A stretch of DNA of 64,000 nt, from NCBI RefSeq assembly GCF_006440775.1, contig NZ_VFTZ01000001.1:434001-498000 (forward strand), read 5' to 3'. This DNA comes from Mesorhizobium sp. B2-7-2 (GTDB taxonomy: Bacteria > Pseudomonadota > Alphaproteobacteria > Rhizobiales > Rhizobiaceae). Under the pieces are notes generated by a model that ran no database searches, was not told the DNA's origin, and saw only the letters and a list, made by a program, of their open reading frames with translations. Positions 28,639 to 37,496 of the stretch are shown piece by piece. Numbering within the stretch: the stretch's first letter is position 1; each line of letters begins with the position of its first letter. A program made the position numbers and the translations under genes.

Positions 28639-29748
28639 TCAACGGCTGGAGACGCTGACCGCCTCGCCTTCGATCATGACCGCGGGCGAATAACCGGCCG
28701 GCTTGTCGCCGGTCACGGCGCCGCCGGTCACCCGGACCTGGATCTCGGAGCCGAAATAGGAATGCGGGAACGGCGCCGGCATGGCGCTGACCTTTTCCAG
28801 CCGCGCGCGAAGCTCGGCGGGAATCGAAAAATCGAGCGCGCCGAGATTGTCCTGCAGCTGAGTGAGCTTCGTCGCTCCAAGGATGACGGAAGCGATGCCT
28901 GGCTGCGTCGCCGCCCAGTTGAGCGCAACCTGGGCCATGCTGCGGCCGAGCTCGGCCGCCACCTTCTCGAGCTCCGCCACGATCGCCCAGTTGCGGTCGC
29001 TGAACTTCTGGAAGCCGGGATGCGTGGTGTTGCGGAAACCGTCGAGCCGGCCGGCCCTTCCGGCTTGCGTCGGCTTGTATTTGCCGCTGAGCAGCCCGCT
29101 GGCCAAAGGGCTCCACACCATGATGCCGGCGCCATGACGTGTGCCGAAAGGCACATACTCATGTTCGATGGCGCGCTCGGCGAGCGAATATTCGAGCTGC
29201 AGCGCCGAGACTGGCTCGTAGCCGCGCAGTTCGGCGATCACCTGGGCGCGGCCGGCATACCAGGCCGGGACGTCGGAGAGGCCGATATGGCGCACCTTGC
29301 CGGCGCGAACGAGGTCGTCCAGCGTGCGCAGCACCTCCTCGGCCGGGGTAATCCTGTCCCAGACATGCAGAAGATAAAGGTCGATATAGTCGGTGCCGAG
29401 CCGTTTCAGCGAGGCGTCCACGGCCCGCATGATGTTCTTGCGGCCGTTGCCGCCGGCATTCGGATTGCCGGCCTCGGAATTCATGGTGAATTTTGTGGCG
29501 ATCACCGCCCTGTCGCGCAGGCCGCGCTCGGCGACGAACTCGCCGAGCCAGGTCTCGGCGGTACCGCCGGTATAGAGGTCGGCCGTGTCGAAGAAGTTGC
29601 CGCCCGCTTCGACATAGGCGTCGAACATCGCGCGGGCTGTGTCCCTGTCCGCGCCCCAGCCCCATTCGGTGCCGAAGGTCATGGTGCCGAGTGCCAGCCG
29701 GCTGACGCGCAGGCCGCTGTTGCCAAGCGTGTAATAGCTCATGGTCAT
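28639..29748 (-). CDS. Aldo/keto reductase (YghZ/Kv-beta-like)
   Basis: The product has about 369 residues and the TIM-barrel aldo/keto reductase fold using NADPH. Visible motifs are LGLxxLALGTMTFG-like start (GNSGLRVSRLALGTMTFG), the catalytic FFDTADLYTGG with Asp and Tyr, the catalytic Lys in VIATKFTM, the His in LYLLHVWD, and VWSPLASGLLSGKY. The substrate cannot be told. ATG 29748 has GGGAG six bases upstream. The gene follows an NTF2-like gene by 35 bases; both are divergent from a LysR regulator, which probably controls them. Confidence 0.9.
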   Translation of the reverse strand: MTMSYYTLGNSGLRVSRLALGTMTFGTEWGWGADRDTARAMFDAYVEAGGNFFDTADLYTGGTAETWLGEFVAERGLRDRAVIATKFTMNSEAGNPNAGGNGRKNIMRAVDASLKRLGTDYIDLYLLHVWDRITPAEEVLRTLDDLVRAGKVRHIGLSDVPAWYAGRAQVIAELRGYEPVSALQLEYSLAERAIEHEYVPFGTRHGAGIMVWSPLASGLLSGKYKPTQAGRAGRLDGFRNTTHPGFQKFSDRNWAIVAELEKVAAELGRSMAQVALNWAATQPGIASVILGATKLTQLQDNLGALDFSIPAELRARLEKVSAMPAPFPHSYFGSEIQVRVTGGAVTGDKPAGYSPAVMIEGEAVSVSSR

Positions 29749-29783
29749 GGTGGTCTCCCGATTCTGAACGGATTTCCTGCCGG

Positions 29784-30311
29784 TCACTGGCCGGGGGTCG
29801 CCTTGACCCAGGGATTGCCGCGCTCATGCGTCATGCGGAAGGTGAAGCCGTCGACCTTCCAGCCGGAAGCCGAGCGCGTCAGGTGGTGCTCATAGCTGCC
29901 CCAGACTTCCCAGAGCGGATCGCCATTGCCTTCCATTCGGTTCCAGGCATAGCCGTTGGAGCGGACAGTCGCGGCATCGGCTTCGAGCACGACCTGATGG
30001 TTGGTGCGCAGATGCAGGCTGGTCTTGCTGCCCTTGAGGTTGCCCGCCCAGGCGCCGATCAGGTCGTCGGACGCGATATTGGCCGCGGGCTGGCCGGACA
30101 GGCTGCTGAAATCGGCGGTGACACGCTCGGCGAAATAGCTGCGCGCCAGCTTCCAGTCCTGCGCATCCACCGCGCGGTCGATGGCGTCTGCGATGCGGAT
30201 GACGGCGCGCTCGTCGGCAAGGGCCTGCCAGCCGGCCGGTTCGGCACCGCCGGCATCGACCGGCGCCAGCACTATTCCTGCGGCAAAAGTTACATGTCTC
30301 AACGCGTTCAT
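29784..30311 (-). CDS. Secreted NTF2-like (SnoaL-type) protein
   Basis: The 175-residue product starts with a probable signal peptide (MNALRHVTFAAGIVLAPVDAGGA). The rest fits a SnoaL_4/NTF2-like cone fold: an N-terminal helix pair (IRIADAIDRAVDAQDWKLARSYFAERVTADF) and a sheet ending in WEVWGSYEHHLTRSASGWKVDGF. Family members are small-molecule isomerases, cyclases or binding proteins; none can be assigned. It is the first gene of the minus-strand pair with the aldo/keto reductase. Confidence 0.75.
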   Translation of the reverse strand: MNALRHVTFAAGIVLAPVDAGGAEPAGWQALADERAVIRIADAIDRAVDAQDWKLARSYFAERVTADFSSLSGQPAANIASDDLIGAWAGNLKGSKTSLHLRTNHQVVLEADAATVRSNGYAWNRMEGNGDPLWEVWGSYEHHLTRSASGWKVDGFTFRMTHERGNPWVKATPGQ

Positions 30312-30425
30312 TTCGTCTCTCCTTGGCCATCAGCCCACCGCCAACATGTTGACGCCAATATGAGCCGGCTCAGGGGCATCGATAAGATTGCATTGTTCGA
30401 AAAGACTGTGCGATATCATTCATGA

Positions 30426-31352
30426 ATGGATCGCGATCTGCTCACACACCTTCCGGTCGTCGTCGCCGTGGCGCGGCGCGGAGGCTTCGCGCTTGCCGCG
30501 GCTGAGCTCGGCATGAGCCCGTCTGCCGTCAGCCATGCGGTGCGGCTGGTGGAGGAGCGTATCGGCCAGCCGCTCTTTGCGCGCACGACGCGCAGCGTCT
30601 CGCTGACCGAGGCAGGCAAAGCGCTGGTGGAGACGGCGGGCCCTGCCCTGCAGGACATCGCCGAGCGGATGGACCGCATCCGCGGCGTGAAGGGAAGGCC
30701 CGCCGGCCTGCTCAGGATCAACGCCTCCACCATAGCGATCCCCCTGGCGGTGACGCCGGTGGTCGCGGCGATGGCCGAACGCTACCCCGACGTGACGGTC
30801 GAGATCGTTGCCGATCAGGGCCTTATCGATATCGTCGGGGAAGGGTTTGACGCCGGCATCCGGCTGGGTGAAATGATCGCGCAGGACATGATCACCGTCC
30901 GGATGACGCCGCCGTTCAACGCCGTGATCGTTGCTTCTCCCGCCTATGTCGCAAAGCACGGCCGTCCGCGCGACGTGGCCGATCTCGCCAACCACAACTG
31001 CATCGGCTACCGGCTGGTCCGATCGGGGGCGCTTTATCGCTGGGACCTGAACGACAACGGCAAGGATGTCGTCGTCGAAACGCGCGGCACGGCCGTCGTC
31101 ACAGATTCGCTTGGCGCCATCGACCTGGCGCTGGCCGGCGTCGGGCTCGCCTACGTCTTCGAGCCGCTGGTGCGCGCCGACCTTGCCGCCGGCCGCCTCG
31201 TCCAGATCCTGCCGCAGACGGCGATCGAGGAGCCCGGACTCTTCCTTTATTTTCCGCGCCGCGCGTCGATGGCGCCGAAGCTCAGGGCCTTTATCGACAC
31301 CGCGCAAGAAATCGGCCGGGCATCCATGCGGACACCCGGCCGAGTCGCCTGA
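30426..31352 (+). CDS. LysR-family transcriptional regulator
   Basis: The 308-residue product has the N-terminal winged helix-turn-helix at residues 1-60 (LLTHLPVVVAVARRGGFALAAAELGMSPSAVSHAVRLVEER) and a periplasmic-binding-like effector domain at about 90-295. It is transcribed away from the NTF2-like/aldo-keto reductase pair with 114 bases between the starts, the classic LysR layout, so it likely controls that pair and itself. No ligand can be inferred. The stop faces the end of tsf. Confidence 0.93.
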   Translation: MDRDLLTHLPVVVAVARRGGFALAAAELGMSPSAVSHAVRLVEERIGQPLFARTTRSVSLTEAGKALVETAGPALQDIAERMDRIRGVKGRPAGLLRINASTIAIPLAVTPVVAAMAERYPDVTVEIVADQGLIDIVGEGFDAGIRLGEMIAQDMITVRMTPPFNAVIVASPAYVAKHGRPRDVADLANHNCIGYRLVRSGALYRWDLNDNGKDVVVETRGTAVVTDSLGAIDLALAGVGLAYVFEPLVRADLAAGRLVQILPQTAIEEPGLFLYFPRRASMAPKLRAFIDTAQEIGRASMRTPGRVA

Positions 31353-31405
31353 GCTCGTGAGCTCGTCACCTTAAGGAAACGCTGCGCGCTCCCCTCGGAT
31401 CGGAG

Positions 31406-32326
31406 CTATTTCTTGACCGCGGCCGCGACTTCCGCCGCGAAATCGGTCGTTTCCTTCTCGATGCCTTCGCCGAGAGCAAAGCGCAGATAGGCGGTGATCT
31501 TCGCCGGAGCGCCAATCTCCGTCTCCGCGTCTTTCAGCGCCTTCTCGACAGTGATGTCGGGATTGAGCACGAACGCCTGCTTCAAAAGCACCACCTCTTC
31601 GTAGAACTTGCGCAGACGGCCCTCGACCATCTTCTCGATGATGGCTTCCGGCTTGCCCGACTGGCGCGCCTGGTCGGAGAAGATCGCCTTCTCGCGCTCG
31701 ATCAGCGCCGGGTCGACCTCTTCGGCCGTCAGCGCCACCGGGTTGGTGGCGGCGACGTGCATGGCAACCTGGCGGGCAAAGGCGTTCGCGGCATGCTCGT
31801 TGCCGGTGGTCTCGATCGCGACCAGCACGCCGAGCTTGCCCAGCCCATCGGCAACCGCATTGTGGACATAGGTCGCCACCACGCCATGCGGCACGGTGAG
31901 CTTGGCCGAACGGCGGAAATTGATGTTCTCGCCGATGGTGCCGACCGCGTCCTTGACGGTCTCGGTGACCGTCTTGTCGGAGCCTGGATACTTGGCGGCG
32001 GCAACCGCTTCGGTTGCGCCATAGGCGAGCGTGACCTTCGCGACATTGCGGACCAGTTGCTGGAACTGCTCGTTGCGGGCGACGAAGTCGGTTTCGGAAT
32101 TGACCTCGACGATGGCCGCTTCACGCACGCCTGCGTCGACGCCGATCAGGCCCTCGGCGGCAGTGCGCCCGGCCTTCTTATCGGCCTTGGAGATACCCTT
32201 CTTGCGCAGCCAGTCGACGGCCGCTTCCATGTCGCCGTTGGTCTCGTTCAACGCCGCCTTGCAGTCCATCATGCCCGCGCCGGTCAAGTCGCGGAGTTCT
32301 TTGACCTGTGCAGCCGAAATGCTCAT
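31406..32326 (-). CDS. tsf: Elongation factor Ts
   Basis: EF-Ts exchanges GDP for GTP on EF-Tu. The 306-residue product has the UBA-like N-terminus ([22 protein letters not shown]), the core TDFVARN motif near residue 80, the [11 protein letters not shown] segment and the C-terminal module with [13 protein letters not shown]. It is co-transcribed with rpsB, 121 bases apart, with an intervening hairpin at 32423-32443. Confidence 0.97.
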   Translation of the reverse strand: MSISAAQVKELRDLTGAGMMDCKAALNETNGDMEAAVDWLRKKGISKADKKAGRTAAEGLIGVDAGVREAAIVEVNSETDFVARNEQFQQLVRNVAKVTLAYGATEAVAAAKYPGSDKTVTETVKDAVGTIGENINFRRSAKLTVPHGVVATYVHNAVADGLGKLGVLVAIETTGNEHAANAFARQVAMHVAATNPVALTAEEVDPALIEREKAIFSDQARQSGKPEAIIEKMVEGRLRKFYEEVVLLKQAFVLNPDITVEKALKDAETEIGAPAKITAYLRFALGEGIEKETTDFAAEVAAAVKK

Positions 32327-32422
32327 TGTCGCCTCTTTGTCTCAAATGCGCCGACGCACCAACCGGGACTCGGGTGATGCGCTCGGCAAAAGCGCTTTAG
32401 CGCGCCAACTTATTGGAAAGAT

Positions 32423-32443
32423 GAAGGCCGGGATCCGGCCTTC
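32423..32443 (-). terminator. Hairpin in the rpsB-tsf spacer
   Basis: GAAGGCCGG (32423-32431) pairs with CCGGCCTTC (32435-32443) around a three-base loop. It starts five bases beyond the rpsB stop. No run of T follows on the minus strand, so it more likely attenuates or processes the rpsB-tsf mRNA than ends it. Confidence 0.5.
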
Positions 32444-32447
32444 CTTA

Positions 32448-33227
32448 TCAAGCTTCCGGAGCTTCTGCGGCCGGAGCGCCGAGCGCTGGCTCGACCGGAG
32501 CCTCGGCCGAGGCGCCGATGTCGACGCCGAGCGCGCCCTGCTGACGGGCGATGCCGTCGATGGCGGCCTTGGCGATCAGGTCGCAATAGAGCTGGATGGC
32601 GCGCGCCGCGTCGTCATTGCCGGGGATCGGGAAGTCGATCTTGTCCGGATCGCAGTTAGAATCGATGATGGCCACGACCGGGATGCCGAGGCGCTTGGCC
32701 TCGAGGATGGCGATCGCTTCCTTGTTGGTGTCGATGACGAACATCAGGTCCGGCGTCGAGCCCATGTCCTTGATGCCGCCGAGAGCCTTGTTGAGCTTCT
32801 CGCGCTCACGGTCGAGGTTCAGGCGCTCCTTCTTGGTGAGGCCCTGGGCCTCGCCGGAGAGCGTCTCGTCGAGCTTGCGCAGGCGCTGGATCGAGTTCGA
32901 GATCGTCTTCCAGTTGGTGAGCATGCCGCCCAGCCAACGCGAATTGACATAGTACTGGGCCGAACGCTGCGCCGCGTCGGCGACGATGTCGGACGCCTGG
33001 CGCTTGGTGCCGACGAACAGCACGCGGCCGCCCTTGGCGACGGTGTCGGACACCTGCTTCAGGGCCTGGTGCAGCAGCGGCACCGTCTGCGACAGGTCAA
33101 TGATGTGGATGTTGTTGCGGGCGCCATAGATGTAAGGCGCCATCTTCGGGTTCCAGCGGTGAGTCTGGTGGCCGAAGTGAACACCAGCTTCCAAAAGCTG
33201 GCGCATGCTGAAATCTGGCAGAGCCAT
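32448..33227 (-). CDS. rpsB: 30S ribosomal protein S2
   Basis: S2 binds the 16S rRNA head-body junction late in assembly. The 259-residue product has [20 protein letters not shown], the [14 protein letters not shown] segment, the [12 protein letters not shown] strand and the [12 protein letters not shown] core. The C-terminal tail (about 225-259) is Ala/Glu/Pro-rich. GGAAAGGAA precedes the ATG. A promoter and a nested leader structure lie upstream. Confidence 0.97.
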   Translation of the reverse strand: MALPDFSMRQLLEAGVHFGHQTHRWNPKMAPYIYGARNNIHIIDLSQTVPLLHQALKQVSDTVAKGGRVLFVGTKRQASDIVADAAQRSAQYYVNSRWLGGMLTNWKTISNSIQRLRKLDETLSGEAQGLTKKERLNLDREREKLNKALGGIKDMGSTPDLMFVIDTNKEAIAILEAKRLGIPVVAIIDSNCDPDKIDFPIPGNDDAARAIQLYCDLIAKAAIDGIARQQGALGVDIGASAEAPVEPALGAPAAEAPEA

Positions 33228-33249
33228 TCTTTAGTTCCTTTCCGGTTGG

Positions 33250-33298
33250 CCTCCACGGACACAGGCATTTCGGACTTATGTCCTGATGCCACCGGAGG
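33250..33298 (-). promoter_or_regulatory. Nested stem-loop in the rpsB leader, candidate S2 autoregulatory element
   Basis: Three stems nest in order: CCTCC (33250-33254) with GGAGG (33294-33298), GGCAT (33264-33268) with ATGCC (33286-33290), and GGAC (33272-33275) with GTCC (33280-33283) around a TTAT loop. The structure lies in the roughly 120-base leader between the promoter and the start codon. Feedback of S2 on its own mRNA is known in other bacteria; that this fold does so here is inference. Confidence 0.4.
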
Positions 33299-33354
33299 TC
33301 TCAGCCGGATTTCTCCCGGGCAGACACCAAAGTCCGTGTGTGGAATGAGCGCGC

Positions 33355-33383
33355 ATATAGAGGGGAAGTCCGATTAACGCAAG
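33355..33383 (-). promoter_or_regulatory. Sigma-70 promoter of rpsB-tsf
   Basis: On the minus strand CTTGCG (33378-33383) is followed after exactly 17 bases by CTATAT (33355-33360), a perfect -10 for the rhizobial form CTTGAC-N17-CTATAT. The start of transcription would be near 33348, giving a leader of about 120 bases. Confidence 0.75.
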
Positions 33384-33428
33384 CCGCGCGCCCGAAAACG
33401 TCCCCGCCTGCGGCGATCCGCCCAAATC

Positions 33429-33707
33429 TCAGCGTTTTATCTTTCCATTCGGAACCCGCACGCGGCGGAAGATCGCCACGATGTCCTCGCGGCTGCATTC
33501 GATCGCCCCAAGCCTGACCGCGCGATCACGCTCGAAGCCAGTGATATCGTAATGCGGCGCCGATGTCTTGGGCGGCCCCTGATAGGATGAACGCTTAAGG
33601 CCCAGCTCGGCTGCAAAGCGATGGAGTTCGTCGGTATCGTCGGCGAGCAGATGGCACCAGCGGTGGCCGGCCCATTTCCAGATCGCTGCATCGACATAGA
33701 CTGCCAT
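33429..33707 (-). CDS. DUF4031 domain protein
   Basis: The roughly 92-residue product matches the small DUF4031 family by its start (MAVYVDAAIWKWAGHRWCHLLADD), the ELHRFAAELGL helix and the HYDITGFERDRAVRLGA segment. No function is known for the family. A GTG 9 bases upstream is an alternative start; ATG 33707 has GGTGG at proper spacing. It lies between rpsB and eipB, on the same strand as both. Confidence 0.8.
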   Translation of the reverse strand: MAVYVDAAIWKWAGHRWCHLLADDTDELHRFAAELGLKRSSYQGPPKTSAPHYDITGFERDRAVRLGAIECSREDIVAIFRRVRVPNGKIKR

Positions 33708-33789
33708 CAGGCCCACCGCATTCGGTGAGCCTCACGCATGGTATTCGGAGGCCAAGCCTGCAAGCCGGGCCGGCTGCCGTCAGCAATTG

Positions 33790-34620
33790 CTATTTCGACG
33801 CCGGGCAAGGCTTGGTCTGATCGAACAGCGACAGGTTCACCAGCTTGCCGGTCATCGAGAATTCGCCATAGTCCATGACGAGGTCGCGGGTGATGCCGTT
33901 CTCGTGCAGCTTGAAGCTGATCCGGTATTCCGGCACCTCTTCGCCTTTGTTGTCGGTATCGTCGAAATAGGCGATGTCGACCGGCCAGTATTTGTCGGTG
34001 GCGAGCTTGGCCAGCGCCGGCGCCTCCGGGTCGGATTTCTGGACGTCGGTCTTCTTGCCGACGATGACGGTGGTGGTCATCACCTTGTTGGCGTCCTCGG
34101 AGCCGTCGAACAGGTTGGTCTGGTAGAAATTCTCGCCCTTTTCGGCCTTGCCGATCAGCTCGACCAGATGCTGGGTCGGGAACTGCGTCGCTGCAAGCTC
34201 GAGGCTGTTCTTCTCAGGCTTGTCGATCTCGACTTTGAGGCCCTTCTGCTCCCGGGTCGCGGTGCCTTTCACTTCCTTGTCGAGGTTCTGGTCGGTGAAG
34301 GATTTTGTCACGAACGAAAAAGTTTTGCCTTCGGCATCCTCGAACGTGGTCGTCTGCTGGTCCGTCAGCTTCGTACCTTCGGCGGTGGCAATCTGGGTGA
34401 CGAAGCGGAATTTCACCGTATAGCCTTCGCAGGCGGAACCATTGAACTCATAGACCATGCGGCCGGTGATGCCGGTAATGCCTGAGCGGTCGGAGGCCTT
34501 GTTGAGCGTGAGATCGTAGACGGCGCGATGCGCCTGCAGCGCGGGCACCGCAAGGGCCGGCGCCATCGGCAGCATCGCCGAGAAACAGGCGGCGGCGAAA
34601 AAAAGGCGCGTTGCGCGCAT
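33790..34620 (-). CDS. eipB: EipB-like periplasmic envelope-integrity protein (DUF1849)
   Basis: EipB of Brucella is a conserved periplasmic beta-spiral protein needed for envelope stress resistance. The 276-residue product has a signal peptide (MRATRLFFAAACFSAMLPMAPALA) and the family start ALQAHRAVYDLTLNKAS. Two cysteines sit in SACEGYTVK and in the C-terminal KPCPASK; they match the positions of the disulfide known in EipB. ATG 34620 was chosen at the signal peptide; the open frame upstream is shadow. It is divergent from the RidA-like gene. Confidence 0.85.
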   Translation of the reverse strand: MRATRLFFAAACFSAMLPMAPALAVPALQAHRAVYDLTLNKASDRSGITGITGRMVYEFNGSACEGYTVKFRFVTQIATAEGTKLTDQQTTTFEDAEGKTFSFVTKSFTDQNLDKEVKGTATREQKGLKVEIDKPEKNSLELAATQFPTQHLVELIGKAEKGENFYQTNLFDGSEDANKVMTTTVIVGKKTDVQKSDPEAPALAKLATDKYWPVDIAYFDDTDNKGEEVPEYRISFKLHENGITRDLVMDYGEFSMTGKLVNLSLFDQTKPCPASK

Positions 34621-34759
34621 GCGTTGCTCCGATCGTCGCGGCCGCGAGGCAGACCGCAGGGAAAGATGGTCCAGCTTAAAAAAAGTCGTGGCGGAAGCGA
34701 GGCAAAAATAGCAATTTCGGCCCGGCCAACGCGGCGTCTTCCAGCAATAGGGAAAACCA

Positions 34760-35224
34760 ATGAGCGAAACAATCGAAAAGCGGCTAAGCGATCTTGGCGT
34801 CACCCTCCCGGCCGCCGCCGCGCCCGCCGCCAACTACGTGCCCTATTGCCGCACCGGCAGCACGCTGTTCACCGCCGGCCAGTTGCCGCTGAAGGACGGC
34901 AAGCTGCAGGCAAGCGGGTTGCTCGGCCGCGACATCGATACCGCCGCAGGCAAGGAAGGCGCGAGATTCTGCGCCATCAACCTCCTGGCGCAGGCCAAGG
35001 CCGCACTTGGCGATCTCGAAAAGATCCGGCGCCTGGTCAAGATCACCGTCTTCGTCGCCTCCGCGCCGGATTTCGTCGAGCAGCATCTTGTCGCCAACGG
35101 CGCCTCCGACTTCCTGGTCGCCGCACTCGGCGAGCGCGGCAAGCATGCCCGCTCCGCCGTCGGCACCGCCTCGCTACCGCTCAACGCCGCGGTTGAGATC
35201 GAAGCGATCTTCGAAGTCGAGTGA
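34760..35224 (+). CDS. RidA/YjgF-family protein
   Basis: The 154-residue product is a RidA-like protein of the longer YjgF subgroup: LFTAGQLPLKDGKLQASGLLG, then LLAQAKAALGDLEKIRRLVKITVFVAS, then GKHARSAVGTASLPLNAAVEIEAI. The substrate-contact Arg of canonical RidA (in RxxVEVxA) is not clearly kept; here the segment reads HARSAVGTASLP. True RidA deaminates reactive enamines; this subgroup's role is unknown. It overlaps a GTG upstream of the phosphodiesterase gene and is likely co-transcribed with it. Confidence 0.85.
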   Translation: MSETIEKRLSDLGVTLPAAAAPAANYVPYCRTGSTLFTAGQLPLKDGKLQASGLLGRDIDTAAGKEGARFCAINLLAQAKAALGDLEKIRRLVKITVFVASAPDFVEQHLVANGASDFLVAALGERGKHARSAVGTASLPLNAAVEIEAIFEVE

Positions 35225-35232
35225 GGCTCAAC

Positions 35233-35961
35233 ATGACCGATCTGTCCTGGCTGATTGCGCAGCCCGTCGCGCATCGCGGCTTCCACGACATGAACAAGAC
35301 GCGCTGGGAAAACACGCTGTCGGCTTTCGCCGCGGCCGCCGAGCGCGGCTATGCCATCGAATGCGACGTGCATATCTCGTCCGACGGCGTCCCGGTCATC
35401 ATCCATGACGGCGAGCTGAAACGCCTCACCGGCCACGATGGCTTCGTCTGGCAACGCACCGCGGCCGAACTGGCGACGCTCAAGATCGGCGGCACCAAGG
35501 ACCACGTGCCGACGCTCGAGGAGGCGCTCGACCTGATCGACGGCCGTGTGCCACTGGTGGTCGAGTTGAAAGGCGTTCCTGGCCATGACGCCGGGCTGGT
35601 GGCCAGAGTCGGCCGGCTGCTCAAGCGCTACAACGGCAAGGTGGCGATCATGTCGTTCGATCACTGGCTGATCCGCGACTTCGCCAAGGACGCCCCCGGC
35701 ATCCCCGGCGGGCTGACCGCCTATGGCAGGGACAATCAGCTGATCGAGGCGCATTTCGCGATGCTCGCGCACGACCTCGCCTTCACCTCCTACGCCGCCG
35801 GCGACCTGCCCAACCCCTTCGTCAGCTTCGTGCGCGAAAAGCTGAAGATGCCGGTCATCACCTGGACCGTGCATGACCAGCCGGCGGTAGACCTCACCTT
35901 CAAATATGCCGACCAGATGACCTTCGAGGGTTTCGAGCCCGGCCTGGTGAGAGTTGGCTGA
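35233..35961 (+). CDS. Glycerophosphodiester phosphodiesterase (GDPD/UgpQ family)
   Basis: The enzyme splits glycerophosphodiesters to an alcohol and glycerol 3-phosphate. The 242-residue product has the GDPD-fold signatures: AHRGFHDMNKTRWENTLSAF (catalytic His14-Arg, metal-binding Glu), AIECDVHISSDGVPVIIHD (Glu, Asp and catalytic His) and PLVVELKG. There is no signal peptide, so it is a cytoplasmic UgpQ-type enzyme. ATG 35233 was chosen over a GTG 12 bases upstream. Confidence 0.92.
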   Translation: MTDLSWLIAQPVAHRGFHDMNKTRWENTLSAFAAAAERGYAIECDVHISSDGVPVIIHDGELKRLTGHDGFVWQRTAAELATLKIGGTKDHVPTLEEALDLIDGRVPLVVELKGVPGHDAGLVARVGRLLKRYNGKVAIMSFDHWLIRDFAKDAPGIPGGLTAYGRDNQLIEAHFAMLAHDLAFTSYAAGDLPNPFVSFVREKLKMPVITWTVHDQPAVDLTFKYADQMTFEGFEPGLVRVG

Positions 35962-36016
35962 GCCGGGTGCCTCAAACGTGACTTGTAGCTGCCCCTGCGA
36001 AGCTTAAATAAGCCCC

Positions 36017-37231
36017 ATGGATCAGGGCGACGAAGACGATGGACAGGCAGCGAACGCGGATTATGCGATCCGCATCGCGGCGGGTATCGGCGCCTTCACC
36101 TGCGAGGAATGGAACGGCTTTGCCGGAACCACGCGCGGCGACCAAGAAAACGGTTACAACCCGCTGGTTTCATTCGCTTTTCTAAGCGCCCTGGAAGATT
36201 CCGGCTGCGCTGTCCGGCGCACCGGCTGGCAGGGTCATCACCTGCGGCTGGAAACCGCGCAAGGCAGGTTGCTCGGCGCCGTCCCTTGTTACCTCAAATC
36301 GCACAGCCAGGGCGAATATGTCTTCGACCACGGCTGGTCGGATGCCTTCGAGCGAGCCGGCGGCCGCTATTATCCCAAGTTGCAATGCTCGGTGCCGTTT
36401 TCACCAGTCACCGGCCCTCGCCTGCTGGTCGGCAAAGGCGAGAATGAAAGTGCGGTGAAGGCAGGACTGGCGGAAGGCCTGAAGCTCGTGACCGACAAGC
36501 TCGGCGTCTCGTCCGCGCATGTCACTTTCGCAACCGAGCCCGATGTGGCGACACTGGAAGCGGCGGGCTTCCTGCATCGCACCGACCAACAGTTCCATTT
36601 CTTCAACGAAGGCTTTTCGGCCTATGACGACTTCCTCGCCACGCTGGCCTCGCGCAAGCGCAAGGCAATGAAGAAGGAGCGCCGCGAAGCGCTTGCCGAC
36701 GGCCTCTCGATCGACTGGCTGACCGGCAAGGACATCACCGAAAGCGCCTGGGACGATTTCTTCGCCTTCTACATGGATACCGGCGGGAGGAAATGGGGGC
36801 GGCCCTATCTCAACCGACAGTTCTTCTCGCTGATCGGCGAGCGCATGGCCGACGACATCCTGCTGGTGATGGCAAAGCGGAACGGCCGCTACATTGCCGG
36901 CGCCATCAACTTCATCGGTTCCGACGCGCTCTATGGACGCAACTGGGGTTGCATCGAGGATCACCCCTTCCTGCATTTCGAGGTCTGCTACCATCAGGCG
37001 ATCGATTTCGCCATCGAGCGCAAGCTCAAGGTGGTGGAGGCAGGCGCGCAGGGCGAGCACAAGCTGGCGCGCGGCTACCGGCCGGTGACCATGCATTCGG
37101 CGCACTATTTCTCGCATCCCGGCTTGCGCAACGCCGTCGCCGACTACCTCAGGCGCGAGCGCCGCGAGGTCGAGCGCATGGGCGAATATCTCGAAGAGCA
37201 CACGCCCTTCCGCAAGGATCTTGGGGAATAG
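36017..37231 (+). CDS. GNAT/FemAB-like acyltransferase (PF04339, DUF482 type)
   Basis: The 404-residue product has two GNAT-like halves. Signature segments are NPLVSFAFLSALEDSG near residue 45, the YVFDHGWSDAFERAGGRYYPKLQ segment (given here in part: VFDHGWSDAF), SVPFSPVTGPRLL and the C-terminal EGGAQGEHK-like VEAGAQGEHKLARGYRP. These mark the FemAB-like family that is widespread in proteobacteria. It was once called peptidoglycan biosynthesis protein, but the substrate is not known. No membrane segment is seen. The gene is followed by a 265-base gap and a HIT gene. Confidence 0.85.
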   Translation: MDQGDEDDGQAANADYAIRIAAGIGAFTCEEWNGFAGTTRGDQENGYNPLVSFAFLSALEDSGCAVRRTGWQGHHLRLETAQGRLLGAVPCYLKSHSQGEYVFDHGWSDAFERAGGRYYPKLQCSVPFSPVTGPRLLVGKGENESAVKAGLAEGLKLVTDKLGVSSAHVTFATEPDVATLEAAGFLHRTDQQFHFFNEGFSAYDDFLATLASRKRKAMKKERREALADGLSIDWLTGKDITESAWDDFFAFYMDTGGRKWGRPYLNRQFFSLIGERMADDILLVMAKRNGRYIAGAINFIGSDALYGRNWGCIEDHPFLHFEVCYHQAIDFAIERKLKVVEAGAQGEHKLARGYRPVTMHSAHYFSHPGLRNAVADYLRRERREVERMGEYLEEHTPFRKDLGE

Positions 37232-37496
37232 GTCTCGCGGTCAGTGTGGCTTTCCGGCAGCACGGTGTGCCGTCAAGAGCAGCCGATAATCCTGAGCGAA
37301 TGACGCCGGGTTGATGCATGTCGACCAAAACTGCGCAGCGGTCTGCGAGAACGACCTGCATGAAAACAGAGACTTAAGGCGCGCCTCGGCTGAATCCATT
37401 CCTTACGAGGCGCTTTGTCGATCTCGCCTGAGCGCCTTGCCGCCCGTCGGCGGCTTCGCTACACCGGACGGTGAATGCAATTGGGAGTGTCACCCC

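Noticed and set aside
28639..31352. The cassette between tsf and pyrH as a mobile genetic element
   Set aside because: No transposase, integrase, target duplication or terminal repeats were seen at either border; only an insertion relative to the usual order can be stated.
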